A stretch of DNA of 64,000 bases from Photobacterium toruni (GTDB lineage Bacteria > Pseudomonadota > Gammaproteobacteria > Enterobacterales > Vibrionaceae), in the NCBI RefSeq assembly GCF_024529955.1, contig NZ_AP024854.1, forward strand, positions 930,001 through 994,000, given 5' to 3'. A program made the position numbers and the translations under genes. The notes under the pieces are model-generated. The model was given only the letters and a program-made list of their open reading frames with translations, did no database searches and was not told where the DNA came from. Positions 21,146 to 32,760 of this stretch are shown piece after piece (the stretch's first letter is position 1; the number at the start of each line of letters is the position of its first letter).

Positions 21146-21838
21146 CTAAGAAATCCATTCACCATTGATTAATTTCTGATGGGGCATGAAGCGAATTTTA
21201 TAATTCATCTCGCGGCATTGATCTATTTGATAGCCAGGATAAAGCCATTGACGCTGTGTTTGGTGACAAACTTCTATTTGCAATAGCACACATAATGTTC
21301 CTAATGAGAGCTTATGTTCAGGCTCAAAAAAACTATAAACCGCACTGAGTGAATCACTAAAAACATCTGTGACTGCGATAGCAATTAATTGATGATCTTG
21401 ATAAAGATGCAAGAAAGCCGTATTCATCCATGGCGCACTAATAAAATCAAAAAATTGTTGTTTATTAGGGGGGAACATTGAGCCACTGGCATGGCGAACA
21501 GTAATATAACGCTCATAGAGATCGAACCAATTTGGATCTAATTGTTGTTTAAATTCCCAATGTAATTTTTTTAATTGATTTTGTTGGCGTTTTTGACTTT
21601 TAGATGGCGTGAATTCAGAGCAATTGATACGTAATGGCGTACATGCGTTACAGTGTTTACACATTGGTTTATAGATTACATTACCGCTACGGCGATAACC
21701 TGAGCTAATTAATAGATCATAGCCATTTGGGTTTAACCACGGTTGATCCATCACAATACCCAGTTGATCTCGTTGTTGCGGTAAGTAATTACAATCACTT
21801 TCAGGTGTTAGACCCAGTTGTAAGGATAATTCTTTCAT
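21146..21838 (-). CDS. bpt: Aspartate/glutamate leucyltransferase Bpt (Ate1-like)
   Basis: Transfers leucine from Leu-tRNA to proteins with N-terminal Asp or Glu, making ClpS substrates (bacterial N-degron pathway, characterised in Vibrio vulnificus). 230 aa from ATG 21838. The N-terminal Cys cluster region PMCKHCNACTPLRI is present, with GYRRSGNVIYKP before it and the acyltransferase end PGYQIDQCREMNYKIRFMPHQ. A longer in-frame start at 21880 would overlap aat. Starts 11 bases after aat, so probably co-transcribed. Many enterics lack this gene while vibrios keep it. Confidence 0.93.
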   Translation of the reverse strand: MKELSLQLGLTPESDCNYLPQQRDQLGIVMDQPWLNPNGYDLLISSGYRRSGNVIYKPMCKHCNACTPLRINCSEFTPSKSQKRQQNQLKKLHWEFKQQLDPNWFDLYERYITVRHASGSMFPPNKQQFFDFISAPWMNTAFLHLYQDHQLIAIAVTDVFSDSLSAVYSFFEPEHKLSLGTLCVLLQIEVCHQTQRQWLYPGYQIDQCREMNYKIRFMPHQKLINGEWIS

Positions 21839-21849
21839 TATGAATTCGT

Positions 21850-22554
21850 CTATAACACTAAAGTTTGAGGATAATAGCATTCAGCCGGTAATGTGCTGTT
21901 TCGTTGCTGATGCAATTGCGTTAAAAAAGTCGAACGCTCTAATTCACTCGCCCCTAAAGAGGCTAGGTGTGGATTCATCATTTGGCAATCAATCAGAGTG
22001 CCACCGTGGTTTGAAAAATGGTGGCAGAAATACCATAACGCAATTTTTGAAGCATTATCAGCAAGTGAGAACATCGATTCACCACAGAAAATACTTCCCA
22101 CAGCAACCCCATAAAAGCCACCGACTAATTGTTGATTTTGCCATACCTCCACTGAGTGGCAATCACCGACATCATGCAATTTTTGATAGGCATTAATCAT
22201 AGCGTCGGTGATCCATGTTTGTTCAGGGCCACGAGACGCTGCACATTGACGGATCACGGCATGGCAAGCATGATTTAAGGTGATGGTATAAGGCGCTTTT
22301 CGCATAAATTTACGTAAGCTTTTACTCGGTGTAAATTGCTGTGGAATAAAAATCCCTCGTGGAGTGGGGCTCCACCATAAAATAGGATCACCTTGTGAAT
22401 ACCAAGGAAATATTCCATGACGGTAAGCTTGACGTAGACGTTGTGGGCTAAGATCACCCCCAAAAGCCAATAGCCCATTAGGATCAGCAAGGGCAGTATT
22501 TGGATGTGGAAATTGTAATGATGAAGGATCAATTTCTGGTATATAAATCGTCAT
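21850..22554 (-). CDS. aat: Leucyl/phenylalanyl-tRNA--protein transferase
   Basis: Adds Leu or Phe from aminoacyl-tRNA to proteins with N-terminal Lys or Arg, creating ClpS/ClpAP degrons. 234 aa. Family hallmarks: GLLAFGGDLSPQRLRQAYRHGIFPWY, PILWWSPTPRGIF, and the catalytic-domain stretch GGFYGVAVGSIFCGESMFS. Its neighbours clpS, clpA and bpt are the remaining components of the same N-end rule route except ClpP. Confidence 0.97.
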   Translation of the reverse strand: MTIYIPEIDPSSLQFPHPNTALADPNGLLAFGGDLSPQRLRQAYRHGIFPWYSQGDPILWWSPTPRGIFIPQQFTPSKSLRKFMRKAPYTITLNHACHAVIRQCAASRGPEQTWITDAMINAYQKLHDVGDCHSVEVWQNQQLVGGFYGVAVGSIFCGESMFSLADNASKIALWYFCHHFSNHGGTLIDCQMMNPHLASLGASELERSTFLTQLHQQRNSTLPAECYYPQTLVL

Positions 22555-22615
22555 TTATTATCAACAACATGTAAGTCAAAAGTTACTAATGGCAATATAA
22601 CATTTAACGATGGAT

Positions 22616-22653
22616 AAAAAAAACGCCAATAATCACGATTAATTATTGGCGTT
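22616..22653 (-). terminator. Terminator after cydC
   Basis: 12-bp perfect stem AACGCCAATAAT / ATTATTGGCGTT; on the minus strand it runs into eight T. Confidence 0.9.
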
Positions 22654-22682
22654 CTATTGGTATTATCTAATTTAATAGATGC

Positions 22683-24407
22683 CTAAATTCGGCGACATAA
22701 TTCAGCATAACGACCATTTTGTGCCAGCAATTGTTGATGCTGACCGCGTTCAATGATCTCACCTTCATCCATTAAGCAGATTTGATCCATGCTATCGAGT
22801 CCGACTAAACGGTGAGTAATAAATACCACTGTTTTATCTTTAGCAAATTCAAGCAACAAGCTTAATATTTGCTGTTCAGTTCGACGATCAAGACCTTCTG
22901 TTGGTTCATCTAATAATAGAATCGGTGCATCATGAAGTAACGCGCGTGCAATACCGATTCGACGACGTTCACCACCTGAAATATGACGACCACCATCACC
23001 AAGCCAAGTATCTAAGCCATTATCATCAAGTAAACTATTTAGACCGACTTTATTTAGTACATCAACAAATTGTTGATCACTTGCATCAGGTTTTGCCAAG
23101 ACTAAGTTTTCACGTAGTGAACCATTAAAGAGATCTACGCGTTGGCTAACAACCGTTATTGCGTTACGTAGCGCAGGTTCGCTCCATGTTGGTAGTGGTA
23201 CATCATTGATAGAAATTGATCCTTGCTGTGGATCCCAGCTACGAGTAAGCAATTGCAACAAGGTTGATTTACCACAACCTGTACGACCAAGTAAGGCGAG
23301 TTTTTGACCTTGTTTGATATCCAGCGATAAATGCTTAACAACCGGTTTATCGCTACCATAATAGGTGTAACTAATATCAGTAAAGTTAATATTACCCTTC
23401 GCAATGGCGTTATAACCTTTTGGGTCAAAAACAGTATCAGGCGTCGCTTCAATAATTTCATTCAGGCGCTTAGCGGATGATAAGGTTTGACCTAAGTATT
23501 GAAATGCACCCGCAACAGGCATCATCATTTCAAAACTTGCCATGGTAGTAAAAGCGACCATAGCAACGAAAGGGTTCGGTGCATGACCTGCAATACCATT
23601 AGCGGCAATCCACAGAATAAGCACCAGTGTCCAGCCGGTTGCTGCCATTAACAGACCGTTAGCAAGACCTGTTAATCCCGCCATTTTTCGCTGAGCATCA
23701 AGCAGTTTATCTTGTTCTGCTTCTGCTTGCTGACGGTAGCGTTCTTCTGCATTAAACAATAATAATTCAGCGTGACCTTGAATCCAATCTAATAGCGTGA
23801 TGCGATAATTGGCTTTTGCATACGTTAATGTTTCACCGTTACGTTTACCTAAACGATAAAAAACAAGCGGCAAAATAATCATTAATGCCAATAAGATACC
23901 ACCAAGGGTAAAACCAATAGTGGGATCAAACCAAGCGAGAAAGCCGGTAACAAGTACAATGCCTAACACACCAATAATCAGTGGGCTAACTAAACGCAAA
24001 TAGACATGATCCATTGCATCAACGTCAGCCACTAAGCGGTTGAGTAAGTCAGCATCACGTAAATTAGCATGACGACCAGGGATCAGTGGCGTGAGTTTAC
24101 GGAAAAAGAATAATCGCAAATCAGCCAATAGCTTAAACGTTGCATTATGGCTTACAACCCGCTCTCCCCAACGTCCCGCTGTACGGGCCATAGAAAAGCC
24201 ACGTACACCAGCTCCCGGCACCATGTAATTGAAGGTTTGACTACCAATCAGTGTCAGGCCTGCCACCGCAGATGCTGCAATAAACCAACCAGATAGCGTT
24301 AATAGGCTGATGGCTGATAATAGTGTCAATAACCCTAAAATCATGCCTAAGGTTAAACCAAACCAGTGTTTACGGTAGAGTTTAAGGTAAGGGATTAAAT
24401 CACGCAT
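22683..24407 (-). CDS. cydC: Glutathione/cysteine exporter ABC subunit CydC
   Basis: Half of the heterodimeric CydDC exporter, which sends cysteine and glutathione to the periplasm and is needed for cytochrome bd assembly. 574 aa. Six N-terminal membrane helices are followed by the ATPase domain with Walker A GRTGCGKST (about 373-381), signature ISGGERRRIGIARAL, and Walker B ILLLDEPTEGLD. The start overlaps the cydD stop by 8 bases, implying coupled translation. Terminator at 22616. Confidence 0.95.
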   Translation of the reverse strand: MRDLIPYLKLYRKHWFGLTLGMILGLLTLLSAISLLTLSGWFIAASAVAGLTLIGSQTFNYMVPGAGVRGFSMARTAGRWGERVVSHNATFKLLADLRLFFFRKLTPLIPGRHANLRDADLLNRLVADVDAMDHVYLRLVSPLIIGVLGIVLVTGFLAWFDPTIGFTLGGILLALMIILPLVFYRLGKRNGETLTYAKANYRITLLDWIQGHAELLLFNAEERYRQQAEAEQDKLLDAQRKMAGLTGLANGLLMAATGWTLVLILWIAANGIAGHAPNPFVAMVAFTTMASFEMMMPVAGAFQYLGQTLSSAKRLNEIIEATPDTVFDPKGYNAIAKGNINFTDISYTYYGSDKPVVKHLSLDIKQGQKLALLGRTGCGKSTLLQLLTRSWDPQQGSISINDVPLPTWSEPALRNAITVVSQRVDLFNGSLRENLVLAKPDASDQQFVDVLNKVGLNSLLDDNGLDTWLGDGGRHISGGERRRIGIARALLHDAPILLLDEPTEGLDRRTEQQILSLLLEFAKDKTVVFITHRLVGLDSMDQICLMDEGEIIERGQHQQLLAQNGRYAELCRRI

Positions 24408-26172
24408 CGAGATCCCTCTTATCAGTAGATGTGAGCATGTCAGCTAATAAACCTTGATGACGAATACTATCAAAGGCACCGTTTTGAACTAATTTACCGT
24501 TATCCATAACCAGAATACGATCCATTACATGAAGTTGATCTAAACGGTGACTCACCATTAATGTCGTACGGTTGGTAACCGCTAATGCCAAACTTTCTAG
24601 CACTAAGCGTTCACTGTTAGCATCTAGACTTGCTGTCGGTTCATCAAGCAGCCAAAAAGCGCCGTTTTGCAACATTGCTCGCGCTACAGCAATACGCTGT
24701 GCTTGACCAACAGATAAACCACCAGAACGATCGCCTACATGATGTTGATAGCCTTTTTCAAGCCGTTGAATAAATTCATCAGCATAGGCTTGGCGAGCAA
24801 CTTGATCGACATCATCATTACTGGCACTTGGATTGCCTAGGGTAATATTATCGCGTATAGAACCATGGACTAATAATGGGTTTTGACCGACCCAACTGAT
24901 AGCCTGACGCCATTGATCATGCTTAAGTTGATTCAGCTCCACATCGTTGATTTTAATACTGCCACGGTAAGGTAAAAAACCAAGTAGTGCATTGAGTAAA
25001 CTGGTTTTACCGGCACCACTTGGACCAATTAACGCCACATGTTCTTCAGTATTAATGCTAAAGCTTAGTGGACCTGCCAGTATTTGACCCTCAGGGCTTA
25101 ATACCTCAAGATCCGTTACAGTGATGTGAATTGCATCAGGATGCGGTAATGGCGTATCACCGTTACTCATTTCATCTGCTTCAATGTTTAAAAACTCAAC
25201 AATCGATTCAGCAGCACCAATGGCTTGTGCTTTAGCATGGTAGAAAGTACCAAGATCACGCAGCGGTTGATAAAATTCAGGCGCAAGCACTAATACAAAT
25301 AAGCCCGTAAAGAGTGAAACAGGTACACCGTAGTTACCGAAGTTAAGCTCACCAATGAAAGCAAAACCAAAATAGACAGCAACAATCGCAACAGAAATGG
25401 CTGAGAAAAACTCTAATACTGCGGATGATAAAAAGGCTAACCGTAGTACTTCCATGGTGCGTTTACGCAATACATGTGAAGCAGCATCGAGATTTTCAGC
25501 TTCAGCATCAACGCGATTGAATAACCGTAGGGTTGATAAACCTTGTAAACGGTCATAGAAGTGACCTGATAAACGTTGTAACGCTTTAAAGTTACGACGG
25601 TTAGCATCTGCTGCACCTAACCCCACTAATGCCATAAAGAACGGCACTAACGGCGCAGTAATAAGGAAGATTAAGCCCGCCGCCCAGTTAAGTGGGAATA
25701 CGACCACTAAAATAACCACCGGAATTAATACTGCCAGTGACATTTGTGGTAGATAGCGAGCAAAGAAATCCTGCATTTCTTCTACTTGTTCAAGCACTAA
25801 ACTTGCCCAGACGCCTGCAGGTTTACCTTTTATATAAGCAGGACCAAGGTTTTGTAAGCGGTTGAGAATAAGTTGGCGAATGTGAAGTCGAATTTGTTCA
25901 CCGCAACGATAGCCGCAAACTTCTCGTCCCCAGCTACATAAAGCACGTAAACCAACGATAACAATAAGACCAATAAACTGATTAACAAGCTGGTATTTAT
26001 CGGTGTGCTCCATGATCAGTTGATGCAAAATATTGGCTAATAAAGCCGCTTGCCCGATAAGCAATAATCCCGAAATAAACCCTAAGCCAATGCTGAACAT
26101 CATCCAACGTTTGGCAAGTTTACTTTGGGATTTTAACCATTTGGTCAAATCGCGTTGTAATTGTTTATCCAT
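24400..26172 (-). CDS. cydD: Glutathione/cysteine exporter ABC subunit CydD
   Basis: Partner of CydC in the thiol exporter. 590 aa. N-terminal transmembrane domain with about six helices (first at SIGLGFISGLLLIGQAALLANIL), then the nucleotide-binding domain: Walker A GPSGAGKTS (about 382-390), signature LSVGQAQRIAVARAM, Walker B WLLDEPTASLD. Order trxB-cydD-cydC matches E. coli. A 9-bp hairpin in the 112-base gap after trxB may let some transcripts end early. Confidence 0.95.
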   Translation of the reverse strand: MDKQLQRDLTKWLKSQSKLAKRWMMFSIGLGFISGLLLIGQAALLANILHQLIMEHTDKYQLVNQFIGLIVIVGLRALCSWGREVCGYRCGEQIRLHIRQLILNRLQNLGPAYIKGKPAGVWASLVLEQVEEMQDFFARYLPQMSLAVLIPVVILVVVFPLNWAAGLIFLITAPLVPFFMALVGLGAADANRRNFKALQRLSGHFYDRLQGLSTLRLFNRVDAEAENLDAASHVLRKRTMEVLRLAFLSSAVLEFFSAISVAIVAVYFGFAFIGELNFGNYGVPVSLFTGLFVLVLAPEFYQPLRDLGTFYHAKAQAIGAAESIVEFLNIEADEMSNGDTPLPHPDAIHITVTDLEVLSPEGQILAGPLSFSINTEEHVALIGPSGAGKTSLLNALLGFLPYRGSIKINDVELNQLKHDQWRQAISWVGQNPLLVHGSIRDNITLGNPSASNDDVDQVARQAYADEFIQRLEKGYQHHVGDRSGGLSVGQAQRIAVARAMLQNGAFWLLDEPTASLDANSERLVLESLALAVTNRTTLMVSHRLDQLHVMDRILVMDNGKLVQNGAFDSIRHQGLLADMLTSTDKRDLDA

Positions 26173-26211
26173 ATAAATAAGATTTCATTACGGTATTTGT
26201 GGTGAGTCACT

Positions 26212-26248
26212 CTTACAGCAGCATAGGTTGAAATTAATGTTGCTGTAA
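26212..26248 (-). terminator. Weak hairpin between trxB and cydD
   Basis: Stem CTTACAGCA (26212-26220) / TGCTGTAAG (26240-26248) with a 19-base loop and no T-tract on the minus strand. Possible attenuator or processing site. Confidence 0.3.
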
Positions 26249-26284
26249 GGAGAAAAGCGACTGTGTAAACAGAGGCTTGATATT

Positions 26285-27892
<1,608 letters not shown>

Positions 27893-28387
27893 ATGGTAGA
27901 TACCAAAAAGAAACCATCCAAGGAATTGGATCGCATAGACCGTAATATTTTGAATGAACTACAAAAAGATGGTCGAATTTCAAATGTCGAGCTTTCTAAG
28001 CGTGTTGGTTTATCACCAACGCCATGTTTAGAGCGTGTGCGTCGGTTAGAACGTCAAGGCTATATCAGCGGTTATACTGCATTATTAAACCCACAGTTTC
28101 TTGATGCTTCATTATTAGTGTTTGTTGAAATTACACTAAATCGTGGTGCACCAGATGTTTTTGAGCAGTTTAATAAGTCGGTACAAGAACTAGAGGATAT
28201 TCAAGAATGTCATTTAGTGTCTGGTGATTTTGACTATTTGTTGAAAACACGTGTATCAGACATGTCTGCTTACCGTAAATTGCTTGGTGAAACCTTGCTA
28301 CGTCTTCCTGGCGTTAACGATACTCGCACTTATGTGGTTATGGAAGAAGTTAAGCAAAGCAATAACTTGGTTATTAAGACACGATAA
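27893..28387 (+). CDS. lrp: Leucine-responsive regulatory protein Lrp
   Basis: Global regulator of amino-acid metabolism and a nucleoid-associated protein. 164 aa, same as E. coli. N-terminal helix-turn-helix (DRIDRNILNELQKDGRISNVELSKRVGLSPTPCLERVRRLERQG, about 12-55) and C-terminal RAM domain with GDFDYLLKTRVSDMSAYR. ATG 27893 is preceded by GAAGGTGG. Followed by a hairpin at 28425. Gene order trxB/lrp/ftsK is conserved. Confidence 0.97.
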   Translation: MVDTKKKPSKELDRIDRNILNELQKDGRISNVELSKRVGLSPTPCLERVRRLERQGYISGYTALLNPQFLDASLLVFVEITLNRGAPDVFEQFNKSVQELEDIQECHLVSGDFDYLLKTRVSDMSAYRKLLGETLLRLPGVNDTRTYVVMEEVKQSNNLVIKTR

Positions 28388-28424
28388 ATATTGGTGTCTA
28401 TATTGATCCAAAACTGACAAATAT

Positions 28425-28464
28425 TACACCCTGAATGACCTTATTGTTATTCAGGGTGTATTTG
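28425..28464 (+). terminator. Terminator after lrp
   Basis: Stem TACACCCTGAAT (28425-28436) / ATTCAGGGTGTA (28449-28460), followed by TTTGTTT. Confidence 0.8.
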
Positions 28465-28764
28465 TTTATGCGCTATAAAAATAATAATTGATGTTTAATT
28501 ATCCAAACGGATCGATGAATTGACATAATGATGAATTTATTTGTTTACTGAGCGTCTAAAATAAATAGCGGTAAATTGTTATGTGAGAATTTGCTTTTAT
28601 TGCTGATTCTTAAAAAAATTTTATTTTAAAGGGCGACGAACACAGACAATGTGGTCTTTTAGTATAGAATGATGGCATTAAGATATTCACTTTATATTTG
28701 TGAGTTTGCCGACGATATTGCTGGGTATTTGATACAGGGTTGTTATTAACAGCAAAGTCGTTAA
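28465..28764 (+). other. Spacer before ftsK
   Basis: About 300 bases without an ORF of note. It presumably carries the ftsK promoter. I looked for a LexA-type box (CTGT-N8-ACAG), known before E. coli ftsK, and did not find one. Confidence 0.35.
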
Positions 28765-31700
28765 GTGGTTGTTGAAAATATCAGCATGTTGGCAAAACAT
28801 TCGAATTTGATAGAAACACCGGAGTTATTCTTGAGGAAGTTTAAAGGTAAAAAACTGCCCAAAATGCGTTTATCAGGTGGGCAACGCATTATTGAAGGTT
28901 TTTTGATCATCAGTATTTTGGTTGCCATTTATATGATGGTAGCACTCGTCACATTTAATCCTGCTGATCCATCTTGGTCGCAGACTGCTTGGGAAGGTGT
29001 CGTTCAGAATAAAGCCGGTTCGTTTGGGGCATTAGTCGCAGATACACTATTCTTTATTTTTGGATCACTGGCTTATATTATTCCTGTTGTCTTAGTGTCA
29101 TTAGGGTGGTTTATTTTCCTTCGTCGCACCAGAATGCTGTCATTGGATTATATGGTCTACGGTACACGTTGGTTAGGATTAATGTTATTAATTTTAAGCA
29201 GTTGTGGATTAGCAGATCTTAACTTTGATGATATTTGGTATTTTTCATCGGGCGGTGTAATTGGTGATGTGGTTGCTAATGTATCACTACCATTATTGAA
29301 TGCATTAGGGGCAACTTTGCTGCTGATGTTCGCATGGGCGATTGGTTTTACCTTATTTACCGGCGTATCATGGACAACAATTGTTGATCAATTGGGTGAA
29401 AAAACGTTATCAAGCCTAACGTGGATACTGAATAAGTTACGTTCAGATAAACATGAAATGATGCGTCCGTTTGCCACTGAAATTGTTGCTGAAGCGGATA
29501 TGCCTTATGCTAAGCATCTGCATGACGTTAATGATGGACAAGATGATCCATTATTATCATCTTATACTCAGCCTTCTCATTCTGTCGCACCTTCTTTTGA
29601 GCGTAAAGATCCGGTTTATACCGCCGCACATACAACGCCAATTATTCGCTCAACCGTTGCCGTAGATCCTTTAATGGATACTGTCACACCCGTTGAACCT
29701 CAACCGTATGTAGCGCCAGCAGAACAAGTAGTACCGCATGTTGAACCTCAGCCATACGTAGCGCCAGTAGAACAAGTCGCGCCACAAGTTGAACCTCAGC
29801 CGTATGTAGCGCCAGTAGAACAAGTCGCACCACAAGTTGAACCTCAACCGTATGTAGCGCCAGTAGAACAAGTCGCACCACAAGTTGAACCTCAACCGTA
29901 TGTAGCGTCAGTAGAACAAGTCGCACCACAAATTGAACCTCAACCGTATGTAGCGCCAGTAGAACAAGCAGTACCGCATGTTGAACCTCAACCGTATGTA
30001 GCGTCAGTAGAACAAGCAGTACCGCATGTTGAACCTCAACCGTATGTAGTGCCAGTAGAACAAGCTATACCACAAGTTGAACCTCAACCGTATGTAGCGC
30101 CAGTAGAGCAAGCTATACTACAAGTTGAGCCTCAACCATACGTAGCGTCAGTAGAACAAGCTGCACCTATGCAAGGTTTATCGGTTTCTGCGCTTGAGCG
30201 TGAACTTGAAAAAGATGAAGACTTTACTGTTGCTGTAGATGAGCAAACACAACATGTGATTAATAGCGTTGTTAGCGAGCAACCAGCGGTATCACAAGTT
30301 TATGCTGAACCTGTTGCGGCGTCTTTTACACCGACGGCGAATGTTGATACCTCAGAAGAGGGATTAACAGATGACGAAATTTTCCTAAAACGTATTCGTG
30401 ATAAGCAAAAAGAACAAGCGCATCTTGCTGGATTAGATAATCCGTTCTTAATGCAAACAGAGCCTGATCTTCCCGTTCCCACATCACCAATGCCAACATT
30501 AGATTTATTACAGCCTCCACGTAAAACGGTTGATAAAGCCTCAGATGAAGAGTTGCAGGCGATTGCAACCTTGATTGAATCAAAACTTGCTGATTACAAA
30601 ATCAAAGCTCAAGTTAAAGGTATTTATCCCGGTCCAGTGATTACGCGCTATGAATTAGATCTTGCTCCTGGGGTAAAAGTTAGTCGTATTTCTGGGCTAT
30701 CAAAAGATTTAGCACGTGCATTATCAACGACATCAGTACGCGTGGTTGAAGTGATCCCGGGTAAACCTTACATTGGTTTAGAACTGCCGAATAAAAGCCG
30801 TGAGACGGTCTTTATGTCAGAAGTGATTGCCAGTGAGCAATTCCAAAATGTCGGTGGAGCACTGCCTATCGTGCTTGGTAACAATATTGCGGGCGAAGCT
30901 GTTGTTGCTGATTTAAGTAAAATGCCACACTTATTGGTTGCAGGTACCACAGGTTCGGGTAAATCTGTGGGTGTAAACGTAATGATTTTGAGCTTGCTGT
31001 ATAAATGTAAGCCTGAAGATTGCCGTTTTATTATGATCGACCCGAAAATGTTGGAATTATCTATTTATGAAGGTATTCCACATTTATTGACAGAAGTTGT
31101 TACTGACATGAAGGATGCAGGTAATGCATTGCGTTGGTGTGTTGGTGAAATGGAACGCCGTTATAAGTTAATGGCAAAATGTGGCGTACGTAGCCTTGCC
31201 GGTTATAACGCGAGACTAGAAGAAGCAGCTGCAGCAGGGCATCCAATCCACGATCCATTGTGGAAAGCGGGTGATACCATGGATGAATACCCACCATTAC
31301 TGGAAAAAATGCCAAGTATTGTGGTTATCGTCGATGAATTTGCTGATTTGATGATGGTTGTTGGTAAAAAAGTGGAAGAGCTAATTGCACGTTTAGCACA
31401 AAAAGCACGTGCAGCCGGTATTCACTTAGTATTAGCCACCCAACGACCATCCGTTGATGTTATCACTGGTTTGATTAAAGCTAATATTCCAACGCGAATG
31501 GCATTTACAGTATCAACTAAAACAGACTCACGGACTATCCTTGATCAAGGTGGTGCTGAAACCTTGCTTGGTATGGGTGATATGTTGTACTTACCGTCGG
31601 GTCAAAGTCATACTATTCGTGTGCATGGTGCATTTGCTTCTGATGAAGATGTACATAATGTCGTTAATGATTGGAAAGCACGTGGTCGACCTCAATATAT

Positions 31701-31980
31701 AGAAAGTATTATTGATTCAAACCAAGGCGCGGATGGTTTACTTCCTGGAGAAGCACCGTCTGGTGAGGATGATTTAGATCAGTTGTTTGATGAAGTAGCC
31801 GTCTTTGTTACAGAAACACGTCGAGCGTCTATTTCAGGCGTACAACGTCGATTTAAGATTGGCTATAACCGTGCCGCACGTATTGTTGATCAATTACAAG
31901 CGCATGGCATCGTGAGTGCTCCGGGGCATAATGCTAATCGTGAAGTGTTAGCACCACCGCCAGTACAACATCACGATTAA
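28765..31980 (+). CDS. ftsK: DNA translocase FtsK
   Basis: Septal motor that segregates chromosomes and activates XerCD at dif. 1071 aa from GTG 28765; an in-frame TTG at 28831 with GGAG 6 bases upstream is a credible alternative (1049 aa). The N-terminal domain has about four membrane helices (roughly 45-210), including [13 protein letters not shown] and [18 protein letters not shown] Pro/Gln/Glu linker carries ten 16-residue repeats. The motor has Walker [11 protein letters not shown] (about 727) and Walker [13 protein letters not shown]. The C-terminal gamma winged helix (about 1000-1065) ends in [19 protein letters not shown], which recognises KOPS. Confidence 0.96.
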   Translation: MVVENISMLAKHSNLIETPELFLRKFKGKKLPKMRLSGGQRIIEGFLIISILVAIYMMVALVTFNPADPSWSQTAWEGVVQNKAGSFGALVADTLFFIFGSLAYIIPVVLVSLGWFIFLRRTRMLSLDYMVYGTRWLGLMLLILSSCGLADLNFDDIWYFSSGGVIGDVVANVSLPLLNALGATLLLMFAWAIGFTLFTGVSWTTIVDQLGEKTLSSLTWILNKLRSDKHEMMRPFATEIVAEADMPYAKHLHDVNDGQDDPLLSSYTQPSHSVAPSFERKDPVYTAAHTTPIIRSTVAVDPLMDTVTPVEPQPYVAPAEQVVPHVEPQPYVAPVEQVAPQVEPQPYVAPVEQVAPQVEPQPYVAPVEQVAPQVEPQPYVASVEQVAPQIEPQPYVAPVEQAVPHVEPQPYVASVEQAVPHVEPQPYVVPVEQAIPQVEPQPYVAPVEQAILQVEPQPYVASVEQAAPMQGLSVSALERELEKDEDFTVAVDEQTQHVINSVVSEQPAVSQVYAEPVAASFTPTANVDTSEEGLTDDEIFLKRIRDKQKEQAHLAGLDNPFLMQTEPDLPVPTSPMPTLDLLQPPRKTVDKASDEELQAIATLIESKLADYKIKAQVKGIYPGPVITRYELDLAPGVKVSRISGLSKDLARALSTTSVRVVEVIPGKPYIGLELPNKSRETVFMSEVIASEQFQNVGGALPIVLGNNIAGEAVVADLSKMPHLLVAGTTGSGKSVGVNVMILSLLYKCKPEDCRFIMIDPKMLELSIYEGIPHLLTEVVTDMKDAGNALRWCVGEMERRYKLMAKCGVRSLAGYNARLEEAAAAGHPIHDPLWKAGDTMDEYPPLLEKMPSIVVIVDEFADLMMVVGKKVEELIARLAQKARAAGIHLVLATQRPSVDVITGLIKANIPTRMAFTVSTKTDSRTILDQGGAETLLGMGDMLYLPSGQSHTIRVHGAFASDEDVHNVVNDWKARGRPQYIESIIDSNQGADGLLPGEAPSGEDDLDQLFDEVAVFVTETRRASISGVQRRFKIGYNRAARIVDQLQAHGIVSAPGHNANREVLAPPPVQHHD
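29692..30171 (+). repeat. Ten tandem 48-bp repeats inside ftsK
   Basis: Ten consecutive units of 48 bp encode the 16-residue pattern [16 protein letters not shown] with small changes (V/I at 1, P/S/V at 9, QVAPQ/QAVPH/QAIPQ at the end). It forms part of the FtsK linker. Because the unit length is a multiple of three, other frames stay open as well. Unit number probably varies between strains. Confidence 0.97.
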
Positions 31981-32013
31981 TTGGTAACAATCTATAAGCA
32001 CTAAAGTGTAAAT

Positions 32014-32048
32014 AAAGCCGCTGTGATAGTGATTGTCACAGCGGTTTA
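32014..32048 (+). terminator. Hairpin between ftsK and lolA
   Basis: Stem CCGCTGTGA (32018-32026) / TCACAGCGG (32036-32044), flanked by AAA and TTTAATA. Partial terminator likely, since lolA follows 25 bases later. Confidence 0.6.
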
Positions 32049-32069
32049 ATACTAAAGAGGTTAGCGAAT

Positions 32070-32690
32070 ATGATGAAGAAACTCGTAATGAGCATGCTAG
32101 TTGCCGCGCCAATGTTGGTTGCGTCAAGTGCATGGGCTGCAACGCCGCAACAAGCACTAAGTAGCCGTCTTGATAAAGTGAATGCATTTAGCGCTAACTT
32201 TACTCAAAAAGTTACCAGCCCAGATGGTGAGGTTTTAGTCAATGGTACTGGCGATTTATCGATTAAACGCCCTAATCTATTTCGTTGGAAGACCAAAACA
32301 CCTGATGAAAGCCTGTTAGTTTCTGATGGTAAAACCGTATGGTATTACAGTCCGTTTGTTGAGCAAGTAACGGCAATGTGGCTAAAAGATGCTACTGAGC
32401 AAACGCCATTTGTATTATTAACAACAAATAGTGCGAGTGATTGGTCGAAGTATAATGTTGCTCAATTGGTGGATACATTTACGCTAACACCAAAAGATAA
32501 AACCTCATCAATGGATAAATTCGTGATCACGGTATCAAAAGCGGGTGATGTACGAAATTTCTCCGTTGTTGAAACGGATGGTCAACGCAGTCAATATGTA
32601 TTGAATGATTTTAAACGCACGACGCCAGCTGCAAGTTTATTTACTTTTACACCGCCTAAAGGTGTGGAGTTAGATGACCAACGTAACTAA
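32070..32690 (+). CDS. lolA: Outer-membrane lipoprotein carrier LolA
   Basis: Periplasmic chaperone that takes lipoproteins from LolCDE to LolB. 206 aa. Signal peptide MMKKLVMSMLVAAPMLVASSAWA with cleavage after residue 23 or close to it. The mature part shows the family's SSRLDKVNAFSANFTQKV, RPNLFRWKTKTPDESLLVSDGKTVWYY and the end FTPPKGVELDDQRN. Start may be ATG 32070 or 32073; GAGG lies upstream. Conserved place between ftsK and rarA. Confidence 0.96.
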   Translation: MMKKLVMSMLVAAPMLVASSAWAATPQQALSSRLDKVNAFSANFTQKVTSPDGEVLVNGTGDLSIKRPNLFRWKTKTPDESLLVSDGKTVWYYSPFVEQVTAMWLKDATEQTPFVLLTTNSASDWSKYNVAQLVDTFTLTPKDKTSSMDKFVITVSKAGDVRNFSVVETDGQRSQYVLNDFKRTTPAASLFTFTPPKGVELDDQRN

Positions 32691-32713
32691 TTATCATTGA
32701 ATTTTATTATGAG

Positions 32714-32739
32714 AAAGGTGGCGAATAAGCCACCTTTTT
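32714..32739 (+). terminator. Terminator after lolA
   Basis: Stem AAAGGTGGC (32714-32722) / GCCACCTTT (32729-32737), then a short T-run. It lies 20 bases before the rarA start, so read-through may still occur. Confidence 0.75.
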
Positions 32740-32760
32740 CTGTCTTAGGGAGTCATTATA

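Noticed and set aside
29671..29929. Two antisense ORFs across the ftsK repeats
   Set aside because: The 48-bp unit is a multiple of three, which keeps unused frames open; the translations are monotonous repeats without a start signal.
29692..30171. CRISPR-like regular repeats
   Set aside because: Units are directly adjacent with no spacers and encode the FtsK linker; the same holds for the rne repeats.
32018..32044. CRP-like TGTGA…TCACA upstream of lolA
   Set aside because: The spacing is nine bases, not six, and the arms form part of a longer G/C-rich hairpin after ftsK.
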